A stretch of DNA of 64,000 bases, taken from contig NZ_JNZS01000005.1 of assembly GCF_000718515.1 (NCBI RefSeq), forward strand, positions 1 through 64,000, given 5' to 3'. Below are positions 43,491-52,824 of this stretch, piece after piece; the stretch's first letter is position 1, and every line of letters starts with the position of its first letter. The notes beneath the pieces were generated by a model that was not told the origin of the DNA, searched no databases, and worked only from the letters and a program-made list of their open reading frames with translations. A program made the position numbers and the translations under genes. This DNA is from Micromonospora parva (GTDB lineage: Bacteria > Actinomycetota > Actinomycetes > Mycobacteriales > Micromonosporaceae).

Positions 43491-46400
43491 TCAGTCGTCG
43501 TTGATGATCGTGCCGACCGCGAGCGGATCAGCCAGCCGGAGACCGGGTACGCCGGCAACCAGCAACGTCACCTTCTCGTCCGACTCCCGTTTGCGGTCAC
43601 CGCGCACTGTCACCGGGAAGGTGACCGACGTCTGCCCGGCGGCGAGCGCCTTGCAGCCCGCGTACGGGTCGAAGTCCGAGCCGGCCTGCGCGGTGACGCC
43701 GACGGTCGCGGCACAGAGCAGCACCGGCTGCGACAACGGTCGCGACACGGTGGCGGTGAAGGTGAGCTGCCTCGTGCCCTGGTCGCCCTCGACCACCGTC
43801 GCGTCGGCCACCGTCAACGACGCACGGGACCGGAACCGGGCCACCTGCGGGTCGTGGTCACTGGAACCCCGTGACCCGTCGCCGGTGAACTCCGCCGGCC
43901 AGTCGGCGTTGATGTGCGCCGCCCGCACCTGCACCAGGTCGCCGTAGAACGCGTCGTTCACGAACAGGTGGTCCAGTGTCTGCGCCTGTCCCTCGAAACT
44001 GTACGAGTAGGCCGACGCCGGCACGTCCGCGACGAGATTGTCCCACAGATTGTGCAGGCCCGCCTCGTACAGCGGGGCGAGCTGGTCCGACGGCGTGGGC
44101 TGGTCACCCGTCGCGATCGGATCGTCCGGGCGGGGGAAGACGTTCAGGTCCCCGCCGTAGACCACCCGGGCGGACCCGTCGGCCGCCTCGATCGCGGTGA
44201 CGATCGCCGCACCGTAGCGCGCCTGCTCCCGCCGCTGCCCGACCCGGCTGTCCGGCCCGGACGAGTAGTGGTTGCTGAGCGCGTACAGGGTGAACCGCTC
44301 GGCGGAACCCGGCGCGGCGGCAACCCTGAACTTGCCCAACTGCGGGGCACGGGTGAAGACGTTGGTCCCGTCCCGGCCGGTCGAGGTGTCCACATCCGAC
44401 GGCAGCACCGCGTTGAGGGCCTTCGGGTTCTGCACGTCGGCGTTGGCCGGCAGGCCCGGAGCCCGGTACTGAACGGTCGGTGCCGAGCCCAGCAGCGGGT
44501 CGTTCGCCGCCGCGGCGGCCAACGACAGCCGGTCCGTGCGGTACAGGAACGCGGCGGTGATACCCCGGGCGTCCGCGCCGGTGCGGTCATAGGCGGCGGC
44601 GTACGCGGGCCCACCGGCCGCCGCCACCGTGAGCGCCAACTCCTGGATGCTGTCCGGGGCGCCGTCGGCGTTGTTGGTGTCGCCGCAGCTCAACGCGGCC
44701 CCGAAGACCGTGCAGATGTCCTGGTCCTCGGCCTCCTGCACCAGGATCAGGTCCGGCGCGTGCAGATCCTTGACGATCTGGTCGGCGAGCGCCGCCAACT
44801 GCTCGCGGTACTCCGCCTCGCTGCCCGGGACGTAGTCGAACGGCGGGGTGACACCCGGACAGCCGGCGTTACCGGTGAAGTCGCAGCCGTCGAACGGGTC
44901 GTCCCGGTAGTCGTACAGGTTCTCCACGTTGTAGGTGGCCACTGCCACCTCCTGGGACCGGTCGGCCGGCTTGGGCGGGTTGTTCTTCGACGGGTCGGCC
45001 CCGGCGGCGAACTCCGCCCGCTCGACCTGGACGCCGTACTTCTCGAACGAGTAGTAGACCCCGCCCACCGCGTCCGCCCGCAGCGTGTCGAAGGTGTGCG
45101 CCGGCGGGAGCAGCGCGGCGCTGTCCCCGGCGGTGGCCTTCACACCCATGCTGCCGAGCAGCGTCCGCTGGCCGTTACCGTCGTCGAAGCGGCGGGCCGG
45201 GTCGTTGTCCAGCGGGTGCGAGTCGCGGAAGACCCGCCGGGAGTACGGGTCGGCGCGGTCCAACAGCGGGTCGTCACGGTCGACCACCCACAGCTCCGCG
45301 TCGGCGGTGGAGGAGAAGACGTCCCGGCCGCTCACCGCGCCGCTGCCCGCGCGGATCCGCATCCGGGAGCCCTCGTGCCGCTCCCAGAAGCGCTGCGCGT
45401 CGGTCAGCACGGCCGGCGGGACCGCGTCGGTCACCGCGACAGCGGTGTCCACGGCCAGGCCACCGCCGATCCGGCGGACCAGCGACGCACCGGAGAGCTG
45501 GGTGAAGTTGTAGTACTCCGACACCCGGGCCCGCAGCACGACCTCGTCGCCGACCGTCGGCACGTAACCGCCGATCAGCGAGGTGAACGCGCCCATGAAC
45601 ACGAAGATCCCGTCGGAACTGGTCGGGTCGCCGTCGGTGTCACCAATGCGGCTCTGCAGGAAGAACCCGTGCTGATCCGCCCCGGCCGAGGTGCGGGCCA
45701 CTGTCAACTGGGTGATCACGCCGCGGACGTCGTACATCGTGCTGCTCGTGCCGTTGCCGCTCGACGGCGCGAGCGGTGACCGGTCGGCGGGCCCGGACTC
45801 GGCGTCGGTGGTCGGACCCTGCACCTCGCCGACGGTCAGCTCCCGGGTCACCTGCACGGCCAGCGCGCAGCTGGCGGTGCCACCGCCCGCGTCGGTCGCG
45901 GTGAGGGTGACGGTGTACGCCCCGGCGGCGAGATCGGCGCTCACCCCGACAGTGGCGCGGGCGGTGCCGCCCACCCCGTCGGCCGGGGTGAACGCGGTAC
46001 GGGTGATCGAACCGGTGGTCGGCGTCGGGCTGACCGCCGTCACCGCCAGGTCGACGATCGTGTCGTCCGGGTCGGTGCCGGTCACCTCCCGGCTCGCCGC
46101 CGTGCCGGCGGCGGTGACAAGGGCGCCGCCGCAGGTCAGCGTGGCCGGTACGTCGACCGGGCCGCCGCCGTCCACGGTGTGCGCGCCCAGCCCGTCGAAC
46201 GTGTCGACGGGGAAGCCGGCCCACTGGGTGGCAGGGTCGAACGCGTCCGACGGGTCGGTGTCACCGGCGGTCACGTTCGGCATCCGGCGCAGGGTGTTGT
46301 CAGCGGTGCTGGTGACGCCGGCACCCCACTCGGTGCCCGGGTCGACGCCGACCTGCCCGATCGAGTCGAGCACCGTGCTGCCCCGGCGCAGCACGATCGC

Positions 46401-46769
46401 GTCGTCGCCGTTGAAGAGGCTCGCCCCGGTGGTCTGATCGGCCTGGGCGAGGACGGCGGCCCCGGCCGAGGCGCTGGCGAACACGAACGCGTCGCCGGCC
46501 GCCACGCTGCCGGTCAGGGCGATGGTGGTCGCCGTGGTGGAGCCGTTGAAGTAGAGCTGCAACTGGTAGCCGCCGGCGGTCAGGTCGATGGCGGAACCGG
46601 TGCCGTTGAACAGCTCGATCGCCTTGTTGTTCGACGAACCCTCGACGTACTCCGAGATGAACAGGTCGGTGGGCGCGGCGCTGGCCGCGGTGGGTGCGAC
46701 GCCGAGCGCCGTGACAGTCACGGCGACGGTGGCGGTCGCGAGCGCGGCGATTGAGCGGCGCGGGCGCAT
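43491..46769 (-). CDS. Large secreted nuclease (ExeM/NucH type) with lamin-tail and Calx-beta domains
   Basis: This 1092-aa extracellular protein starts with a signal peptide (RRSIAALATATVAVTVTALG, then APTAASAAP). In order it has a lamin-tail domain (about 38-170, LFISEYVEGSSNNKAIELFN), an Ig-like region, an OB-like region (about 330-450), an ExeM-type endonuclease/exonuclease/phosphatase domain (about 610-960, VATYNVENLYDYRDDPFDGC, LILVQEAEDQDICT, DHLFVNDAFYG and GSSDHDPQVARF) and a C-terminal Calx-beta domain. It probably degrades extracellular DNA for phosphate or nutrient supply or biofilm turnover. The ATG at 46769 has GGAGG 4 nt upstream. It has no sorting signal, so it is released. 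Confidence 0.9.
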   Translation of the reverse strand: MRPRRSIAALATATVAVTVTALGVAPTAASAAPTDLFISEYVEGSSNNKAIELFNGTGSAIDLTAGGYQLQLYFNGSTTATTIALTGSVAAGDAFVFASASAGAAVLAQADQTTGASLFNGDDAIVLRRGSTVLDSIGQVGVDPGTEWGAGVTSTADNTLRRMPNVTAGDTDPSDAFDPATQWAGFPVDTFDGLGAHTVDGGGPVDVPATLTCGGALVTAAGTAASREVTGTDPDDTIVDLAVTAVSPTPTTGSITRTAFTPADGVGGTARATVGVSADLAAGAYTVTLTATDAGGGTASCALAVQVTRELTVGEVQGPTTDAESGPADRSPLAPSSGNGTSSTMYDVRGVITQLTVARTSAGADQHGFFLQSRIGDTDGDPTSSDGIFVFMGAFTSLIGGYVPTVGDEVVLRARVSEYYNFTQLSGASLVRRIGGGLAVDTAVAVTDAVPPAVLTDAQRFWERHEGSRMRIRAGSGAVSGRDVFSSTADAELWVVDRDDPLLDRADPYSRRVFRDSHPLDNDPARRFDDGNGQRTLLGSMGVKATAGDSAALLPPAHTFDTLRADAVGGVYYSFEKYGVQVERAEFAAGADPSKNNPPKPADRSQEVAVATYNVENLYDYRDDPFDGCDFTGNAGCPGVTPPFDYVPGSEAEYREQLAALADQIVKDLHAPDLILVQEAEDQDICTVFGAALSCGDTNNADGAPDSIQELALTVAAAGGPAYAAAYDRTGADARGITAAFLYRTDRLSLAAAAANDPLLGSAPTVQYRAPGLPANADVQNPKALNAVLPSDVDTSTGRDGTNVFTRAPQLGKFRVAAAPGSAERFTLYALSNHYSSGPDSRVGQRREQARYGAAIVTAIEAADGSARVVYGGDLNVFPRPDDPIATGDQPTPSDQLAPLYEAGLHNLWDNLVADVPASAYSYSFEGQAQTLDHLFVNDAFYGDLVQVRAAHINADWPAEFTGDGSRGSSDHDPQVARFRSRASLTVADATVVEGDQGTRQLTFTATVSRPLSQPVLLCAATVGVTAQAGSDFDPYAGCKALAAGQTSVTFPVTVRGDRKRESDEKVTLLVAGVPGLRLADPLAVGTIINDD

Positions 46770-46860
46770 AGGGCCTCCACGATGGGTGGACGGGGTCAAC
46801 GCACGTTAAGGTGCGCGACTGTCCACCGTCCATCCCCTAATGGACAGTTTCGTGAATTCC

Positions 46861-47877
46861 TCAGCGTGGCGGATCGAGGCGGTGCACCAGCTCAGCGACG
46901 TCGACGCTGTATTCGCACCAGTCCCGGTCCGGCCGGTAGCCCAGCTCCGCGTTGACCTTGAGCATCGCCTCGTTGGCCTGGGCGTTCCAGGTCTGCACCT
47001 CGATCAGCTCCGGCTCGGCGGAACGCAGCTCCAACAGCATCCTGGCCTTGATCGCCCGATCGATGCCGTAGCCCCGGTGATCCTGCGCGACGATCGTGTC
47101 GTACTGGTCGGCGCGGGTCGGGTGCTGCGCCGGCACCACCACCTCGGTCAGGCCGGCCACCTCGCCGCTCTGCTCGTGCCGGGCGAGCACGATGTACGGC
47201 TTCATGCCCCGTCGGTGCAGCGTGTCGAGGCTGTCGCGCAGCCGCTCCGGGTCGTACGAGCTGGGGCGCAACTCGCCGTCGTCGACGTCGCGCACCTCGG
47301 CCTTGGCCCGCGCGTACGCCTCGAGCAGGTCGTCCGGCGGCCCGCCCGGGAAGAACTCCACCTGGTAGCCCGCGCTGATGCCGGTGGCCATCTCGGCCAG
47401 CTCGGCCCAGTCCACCGCGGTCAGGTCGAGCACGCTGCGGGTCTCCACGTACTCCCGGTTGAAGCCGAGCGACTCGTAGAACCCGACGGCTGGCGTGTCG
47501 CCGACCACCTCGACCCCGATCGACTGGAAGCCCTCCTGGTAGACCCGGCGGGCGGCACGCAACACCAGGTCACGGCCGAGGCCGGTGCGCCGCACGGACG
47601 GGTGCACCAGCACCTCGAGAACACCGATGTCACCCAGAAGGAGGACGTGCACCTGGCCGAGCACCTCGCCCGTGTCGCCCGCAGCGGTCGGCTCGGCCTG
47701 GGCGATCCAGGAGATCCGCCGCTCGCCGGGCATCACCTCGGCGAGGTATTCCCGCAGCGAAGTCTCCCGCCAGGGCGGGTCCTGCGGCAGATCGGCCGCC
47801 AGGACCGCGTTCAGCGTGGCCAACAGCGACGCGATCTCGGCGGACGACGCGGTCCTGGGGTCCCACTCGCGCACCAT
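46861..47877 (-). CDS. Double-domain GNAT N-acetyltransferase
   Basis: This 338-aa protein holds two tandem GNAT domains. The first (about residues 10-160) has the acetyl-CoA loop VHPSVRRTGLGRDLVLRAAR and VVGDTPAVGFYESLGF. The second (about 170-330) has AQDHRGYGIDRAIKARML and NAQANEAMLKVNAELGYRP. The two-domain layout is like MshD, the mycothiol synthase, but I do not see enough to call it that; the family is common in actinobacteria with unknown substrate. The start is the ATG at 47877, or GTG at 47880. Confidence 0.85.
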   Translation of the reverse strand: MVREWDPRTASSAEIASLLATLNAVLAADLPQDPPWRETSLREYLAEVMPGERRISWIAQAEPTAAGDTGEVLGQVHVLLLGDIGVLEVLVHPSVRRTGLGRDLVLRAARRVYQEGFQSIGVEVVGDTPAVGFYESLGFNREYVETRSVLDLTAVDWAELAEMATGISAGYQVEFFPGGPPDDLLEAYARAKAEVRDVDDGELRPSSYDPERLRDSLDTLHRRGMKPYIVLARHEQSGEVAGLTEVVVPAQHPTRADQYDTIVAQDHRGYGIDRAIKARMLLELRSAEPELIEVQTWNAQANEAMLKVNAELGYRPDRDWCEYSVDVAELVHRLDPPR

Positions 47878-47949
47878 CACCCGTCTAGCTTGCCGCTAAC
47901 AGAGGCCTGGGGGAAGTGTCCAGTTCTCCAACGTATCGAGACGATCACT

Positions 47950-49464
47950 TCATGACCGACTGGCCCGTCCGTACCGGTTCGCGGTGTCGTAGACGTCCTG
48001 GGCGTAGCGCCGTACATCGTTGTAGGAGAGGATCGCGTTCCACCAGTCGCCCGGGATGCTGAGGTTCCGACCGCCCTTGCAGAGGTAATTTCCCGCTGCC
48101 AGGGCGGCGTCGTCCAGATCGTGCGGGTCCTTGCGGCCGTCGTTGTCGGCGTCCGCGCCGATCTCCTGCCAGGTGGTCGGGATGAACTGCATCGGTCCGA
48201 TGGCGCGGTCCAGGGTCCGGTCCTCGTCGAGCGCGCCGTCGTCGGTGTCGATGATCCGCATCCGACCCTCCTTCCCGTCCAACGGCAGCCCGATGATGGG
48301 GGGCAGCGCCTTGCCGTCCTGCCCCAATCGCGCGCCGTTGGCCGAGCCGTGCCCCGATTCGACCTGACCGATCGCGGCCAGCGTGGTCCAGCTCAGTGCA
48401 CAACTGCGGTTGGTCTGGGCGAGGACCAGCTCGGCGTAGCCGTACGCCTGCATGGCGACCGGGGGGACGCCGACCTTGGCGCCGACCTGCTGCGCCCAGC
48501 CGGCCAGGGCGTCCGACGGGCGGCCGCCGGTCACCGTGCCGGGCGGCAGCCCGGTGCCGGGCAACCCGCCGCTGGGCAGTGGGATGGTGGGCAACGGGCC
48601 GGTGGGCAGTGGCCCGGTGGGCAACGGGCCGGTGGGCTGGCCGGACGGTGCCGCCGTGGGTGCGACAGCGCCCGGCGCGGCCGAGGCGTCCACAGCCACC
48701 GGACGCGGTGCGCGGATCGTGGCCGGTACGAGCAGCGCTCCCGCCGCGGCGGTCGCCGCCACCAGCGCCAGCAGGAAGACGCCGGGCAGGGTCAGCCGAC
48801 CACTGGGCCGGCCGGCCCAGGCCCGGGTGGCCCGCGCGGCGGCTGCTGCCGCCTGGCGCGGCGGCACACGTACCGCGTGCGCGAACTGCACCCGTCGCCG
48901 ACGGGCCGGGCCGGACGCCGGCACCGCCGGCAGCTCATCCACAGTGGTCTTCGCCAGATCCATCGCACCGGCGGTGGCTCCGGTCTTCGCGTCGTCGGCC
49001 TTGGGCGTCTCGGCCTTCGCGGTCTCGATCTTCGCGTCGTCCGGCTTGACCGTCTCGGTCTTCGCGTTGTCGGCCTTGGGCGTCTCGGCCTTCGCGGCCT
49101 CGGCCTTTGCTTCCTCGGCCTTTGCTTCCTCGGCCTTGACCGTTTCGATCTTTGCGTCGTCTGCCTTGACTGTCCCGGTCTTTGCGCCAGCAGGTTGGGG
49201 CGTCGCCGCCTTGGCCGCCTCGGTCCTGGGGGCCTCGGTGTTGGCCTCGGGCGCCGTCGGCGAGGCGGGCACAGTGGCCGGTGGCGTGGCCGCCGCGCCC
49301 TTCGAACGTCCGCTCAGCCAGGGACGGCGCGGGCGGGGCACCGCGCGCACCGGATCGGGCGCGGCCCCCGAACCTTCGAGTGGCCCCTCCAGCGGCGCGG
49401 CCGGTCGTAACGGTTGCACACGCGTGTCGTCCTCGCCGTCCACCACCTGTTGAGTATCACCCAT
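47950..49464 (-). CDS. Membrane-anchored lytic transglycosylase-like protein
   Basis: This 504-aa protein has a long low-complexity cytosolic N-terminus (residues about 1-230) with degenerate Ala/Lys/Glu/Asp/Thr units (AEEAKAEEAKAEAAKAETPK), one membrane helix (LPGVFLLALVAATAAAGALL) and a Pro-rich stretch with GPLPT repeats. It ends in an SLT_2/MltB-like transglycosylase domain (CALSWTTLAAIGQVESGHGS with the catalytic Glu, RAIGPMQFIPTTWQEIGADA, then DDAALAAGNYLCKGGRNLS). It should cleave peptidoglycan outside the membrane. The ATG at 49464 is used. It shares a 37-bp divergent region with the FmdB gene. Confidence 0.88.
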   Translation of the reverse strand: MGDTQQVVDGEDDTRVQPLRPAAPLEGPLEGSGAAPDPVRAVPRPRRPWLSGRSKGAAATPPATVPASPTAPEANTEAPRTEAAKAATPQPAGAKTGTVKADDAKIETVKAEEAKAEEAKAEAAKAETPKADNAKTETVKPDDAKIETAKAETPKADDAKTGATAGAMDLAKTTVDELPAVPASGPARRRRVQFAHAVRVPPRQAAAAAARATRAWAGRPSGRLTLPGVFLLALVAATAAAGALLVPATIRAPRPVAVDASAAPGAVAPTAAPSGQPTGPLPTGPLPTGPLPTIPLPSGGLPGTGLPPGTVTGGRPSDALAGWAQQVGAKVGVPPVAMQAYGYAELVLAQTNRSCALSWTTLAAIGQVESGHGSANGARLGQDGKALPPIIGLPLDGKEGRMRIIDTDDGALDEDRTLDRAIGPMQFIPTTWQEIGADADNDGRKDPHDLDDAALAAGNYLCKGGRNLSIPGDWWNAILSYNDVRRYAQDVYDTANRYGRASRS

Positions 49465-49501
49465 ACTCCGCCAACCGCCAGATCCACGTACGCTGGGTGG
49501 C

Positions 49502-49717
49502 ATGCCCCGGTACGAGTTCCGCTGCCGCGCCTGCGGCGACACCTTCGAGGTCAACCGTCCGATGGTGGCTGCCGGTGAGCCGGCCAACTGCCCACAGGGA
49601 CACGCCGACACGGTCAAGCTTCTTTCCGCGGTCGCGGTCACCGGCCGGGGCGGTGCCGCCGGTGGTGCCCAGACCCCCGCCGCCGGTGGCTGCTGCGGCG
49701 GTGCCTGCGGCTGCTGA
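49502..49717 (+). CDS. FmdB family zinc-ribbon protein
   Basis: This 71-aa protein begins MPRYEFRCRACGDTFEVNRP, the FmdB-type zinc ribbon with Cys8 and Cys11 and a second pair contributed by NCPQGH. The tail is Gly/Ala-rich and ends in GGCCGGACGC, a Cys-dense end typical of this small family. FmdB-like proteins are putative regulators with no defined function. It is divergently transcribed from the transglycosylase gene. Confidence 0.88.
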   Translation: MPRYEFRCRACGDTFEVNRPMVAAGEPANCPQGHADTVKLLSAVAVTGRGGAAGGAQTPAAGGCCGGACGC

Positions 49718-49869
49718 TCGGGCCAATTCGCCGCCGCCTGATGGTCCGGCCTTGCCGGGATCGGGTCCGAGTGGCACGTTGAGGCGGCATCTGCCCGGCC
49801 GTTCTCACGATGCGTGATCGCTCGAACTCAGGCAGCATGAACCCGACGTCACGGGCGGAGGTTCCTCGC

Positions 49870-52710
49870 ATGTCGCCACGGATCCAGCTCCCGAGCGGTT
49901 GGGTGACCTTCGTGTTCACCGATATCGAGGGCTCGACCCGGCTGGCCCAGCTGCTGGGTCCGGACTATCGCCCGGTGCTCGCCGCGCATCGACGGTTGCT
50001 GCGCCGCACGCTGGCCAGCACTGGTGGCGCGGAGCTGCTGACCGAGGGCGACTCGTTCTTCCTGGCCTTCGAGGACGCCACCGCGGCGATGACCGCGTGC
50101 CTGACCGCCCAGCGCGCGCTGGCCAGCCACGACTGGCCCACCGCCGAAGCCGCGCCGCGGGTGCGGATGGGCCTGCACACCGGCTACGCCGAGCCGCGCG
50201 ACGGCGAGTACGCCAGCCCCGAGGTGCACCGGGCCGCCCGGGTGGCCGCCGCCGCGCACGGCGGACAGGTGCTCTGCACGGCGTCCACCGCACGTCGGGC
50301 CGAGCCGATGCCGCCGGGTGCGACACTGCTCGACCTCGGTCTGCACCGGCTACGCGGCTTCGACGACCGGGAACGACTGTTCCAACTGGTGGCCCCGGGC
50401 CTGGAGCGGCAGTTCCCCCGGCCCCGCACCGCCGACGCGGTGGCGCACAACCTGCCCACCCAGGTGACGTCGTTCGTCGGCCGGCAGGCCGAACGCATCG
50501 AGCTGGGCCTGCTGGTGCGGCAGCACCGCCTGGTCACCGTGCTGGGCGCGGGTGGCGCGGGCAAGACCCGACTCGCGGTGGAGCTGGCCAGCGGAGTTGT
50601 CGAGGCGTACCCGGACGGGGTCTGGTTCGTCGACATCGCCTCGGTGACCGACCCGGGGCTGGTGGCGTTCGCCATCGCCGCGGTGCTGGGCCTGCGTCCC
50701 GAGCCCGGCCGGCCGATGCTGGACACCCTCGTCGAGTACGCGGCCAACCGCCGGATGCTTGTCGTACTGGACACCTGCGACACCCAACCGGCCGCCTGCG
50801 CGGAGGTGATCGCGCGGTTGCTGTCCGGCGGGAGCGGGGTGCGGGTGCTGGCGACGAGTCGCGAGTCGTTCAGCCTGCCCGGCGAGGTGGTGTGGCGCAT
50901 TCCGCCGCTCTCGGTCGACCCGCGCGCCGACGGTGCGGAGAGCGACGCGGTGGCGCTGCTGCTGGACCGCACGGCGGCGGCGCGTGGCGGTCGGCAGCCG
51001 GACCCGGCCGAGTCCGCCGACCTGCGTCGGGTCGTGCAGCGGCTGGACGGGCTGCCGCTCGCCATCGAGTTGGCCGCCGCCCGGCTGCGGGTGCTCTCCG
51101 TCGGCCAGCTCGCCGAGCGGCTGGACGATGTCCTCGGCACCCTGGACGCCGGCCGGGTGGACCCGGACCCGCCGCCGGTGGAGCGGGGCTGGTCCGGCAA
51201 CCAGCAGGACACCGTGGACCTGGTCGCGGCGGCGGCCGGTGCGTCACCGCCGAGCCCGGCGAGCCGGGCGGTGCAGCGTTCGGCCACCGAACGGCATCTG
51301 ACCATGCAGGCCACCGTCACCTGGTCGTACCGGACGCTGGGGCCCCGGGCCGCCCGCCTGCTGCGGTGGCTGGCGGTCTTCGCCGGCCCGGTGGATCTGG
51401 AGACGGTGGAATGGCTACTGGGTGACGACCCGCTGGACCCGCTCTCGGTGCTGGTGGACAAGTCGATGGTGTTGGCCGAGCCGAGGGCCGCCGGCAGCAC
51501 CTACCGGATGCTCGACCCCATCCGGGCGTACGCGGCGCGGCGGCTGGCCGAGGCGGGTGAGGAACAGGCCGCTCGGGACCGGCACGTGGCCTGGTCGGCC
51601 CACGCGTTGGACCGGGCCCACCTGGGCCAGGACGGCCGGCCGGTGACGCTGTCGTTGTATTCCCTCGACCCGCTGGCGGGGGAGCTGCGCGCCGCGCTGC
51701 GCTGGTGCGCCACCGGCGGCAGCGCCCGCGCCGGTCTCGGTCTGGCGGGCGGGCTGGACCAGTGGTGGCTGGAGCGGGGCCTGGCCCGGGAGGGGCGGCT
51801 GTGGCTGTTCCGGCTGTACGGGCGGATCGCGGAGACGGGAGAGCGGATCCCGGAGGCGGAGCTGGCGGCGGCGTACCACATGCACTCGTTGCACGCGAGC
51901 GCCGATGGCGAGTTCGCCGAGGAGCTGCGCTACTCCCAGCGGGCGGAGGCGGCGGCCCGGCAGGCCGGTGACGCCGGTCTGCTGGCCCGGGTGCTCGCCG
52001 GCCGGGCCGCGCCGCTGGTGGACATGGGGCAGTTCGTCGAGGCCGAGCGGGTGTGCCGGGAGGTCATCGACTGGGCGCACGGGCAGGACGTGGTCGGCGA
52101 GGCGCTGTTCGCGGTGTTCAGCCTGGCTGAGCTGCTCTGGCGGCGGGGTGCCCTGGAGGAGGCGGCGGAGCTGTTGGGCGCGGTGCGTCCGGTGGAGGCG
52201 GCCCGCCCCGTGGAGCGCGGCCGGCGTTCGGTGGACATGCTGCTCGGGATGGTCGCGTTGGCCCGTGGCGATGTGATCGCCGCCCACGAGCACCTGCTGG
52301 TGGCGTTGCGTTCGCGGATGGGCCACGGCTACCACGGCCGGGCGTGTGACACCTTGAACGCGGTCGCGGTGCGGTGTGCGATCGGCGGGGAGCGGTTGAC
52401 CGCCGCCCGACTGTTCGGTGCCGCGCAGGCGACCCGGGCGAGCATGCGGGCCACCCCGGGGATCTTCGGCGGTTACTGGGCGCAACAGCAGGGGGAGTTG
52501 CGCGCGGTGCTGGGCGACGCGGCCTTCGACGACGCGTACGGCGAGGGTGCCGAACTGGGGTTGGACGAGGCCGCCGCGCTCGCACTGGACGTGGAACACC
52601 CGGACCTCGCGGCGGATTCGACCCGCTTCAGTACGGGCCTGTCCCAGCCGACCCCACGCCGTCCCGCCGACCCCGACCGCCACCCGGCCACCCGCACCGA
52701 AGGCGCCTAA
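49870..52710 (+). CDS. Class III cyclase domain fused to AfsR/LuxR-like ATPase with TPR
   Basis: This 946-aa protein has a class III nucleotide cyclase domain (about residues 12-175: VTFVFTDIEGSTRLAQLLG and LLTEGDSFFLAFEDA keep both metal aspartates). It continues with an NB-ARC-like STAND ATPase (VLGAGGAGKTRLAVELAS, VVLDTCDTQPAA and RVLATSRE) and a TPR-like C-terminus (about 560-930). The usual Asn-Arg motif reads EVHRAARVAAAAHGGQV, with His in place of Asn, so cyclase activity may be low or lost. No DNA-binding domain is visible. The ATG at 49870 has GGAGG 9 nt upstream. It is likely a signal-integrating regulator. Confidence 0.87.
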   Translation: MSPRIQLPSGWVTFVFTDIEGSTRLAQLLGPDYRPVLAAHRRLLRRTLASTGGAELLTEGDSFFLAFEDATAAMTACLTAQRALASHDWPTAEAAPRVRMGLHTGYAEPRDGEYASPEVHRAARVAAAAHGGQVLCTASTARRAEPMPPGATLLDLGLHRLRGFDDRERLFQLVAPGLERQFPRPRTADAVAHNLPTQVTSFVGRQAERIELGLLVRQHRLVTVLGAGGAGKTRLAVELASGVVEAYPDGVWFVDIASVTDPGLVAFAIAAVLGLRPEPGRPMLDTLVEYAANRRMLVVLDTCDTQPAACAEVIARLLSGGSGVRVLATSRESFSLPGEVVWRIPPLSVDPRADGAESDAVALLLDRTAAARGGRQPDPAESADLRRVVQRLDGLPLAIELAAARLRVLSVGQLAERLDDVLGTLDAGRVDPDPPPVERGWSGNQQDTVDLVAAAAGASPPSPASRAVQRSATERHLTMQATVTWSYRTLGPRAARLLRWLAVFAGPVDLETVEWLLGDDPLDPLSVLVDKSMVLAEPRAAGSTYRMLDPIRAYAARRLAEAGEEQAARDRHVAWSAHALDRAHLGQDGRPVTLSLYSLDPLAGELRAALRWCATGGSARAGLGLAGGLDQWWLERGLAREGRLWLFRLYGRIAETGERIPEAELAAAYHMHSLHASADGEFAEELRYSQRAEAAARQAGDAGLLARVLAGRAAPLVDMGQFVEAERVCREVIDWAHGQDVVGEALFAVFSLAELLWRRGALEEAAELLGAVRPVEAARPVERGRRSVDMLLGMVALARGDVIAAHEHLLVALRSRMGHGYHGRACDTLNAVAVRCAIGGERLTAARLFGAAQATRASMRATPGIFGGYWAQQQGELRAVLGDAAFDDAYGEGAELGLDEAAALALDVEHPDLAADSTRFSTGLSQPTPRRPADPDRHPATRTEGA

Positions 52711-52722
52711 CCCCCACCCTGG

Positions 52723-52815
52723 CCCACCCCCTGTCCGTGTTGATCAAGAGGTTTGCGTCAGAAAACGCGCCTCCGGTGACCGAAACCTCTTGATCAACAC
52801 AGTTCAGGGGGTGGG
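52723..52815. repeat. Nested palindromic element between convergent genes
   Basis: The outer arms cccaccccct (52723-52732) and agggggtggg (52806-52815) and the inner perfect 18-bp arms (gtgttgatcaagaggttt at 52737-52754, and its complement at 52783-52800) enclose a 28-nt centre. The unit fills the space between the cyclase and phospholipase stops and could terminate both. It is AT-richer than its surroundings and looks like an inserted palindromic repeat. Confidence 0.85.
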
Positions 52816-52824
52816 GTTCAGCGG

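Noticed and set aside
46861..47877. Mycothiol synthase MshD
   Set aside because: Two GNAT domains and length agree, but I could not recognise MshD-specific motifs, and many actinobacterial double-GNAT proteins are unrelated in substrate.
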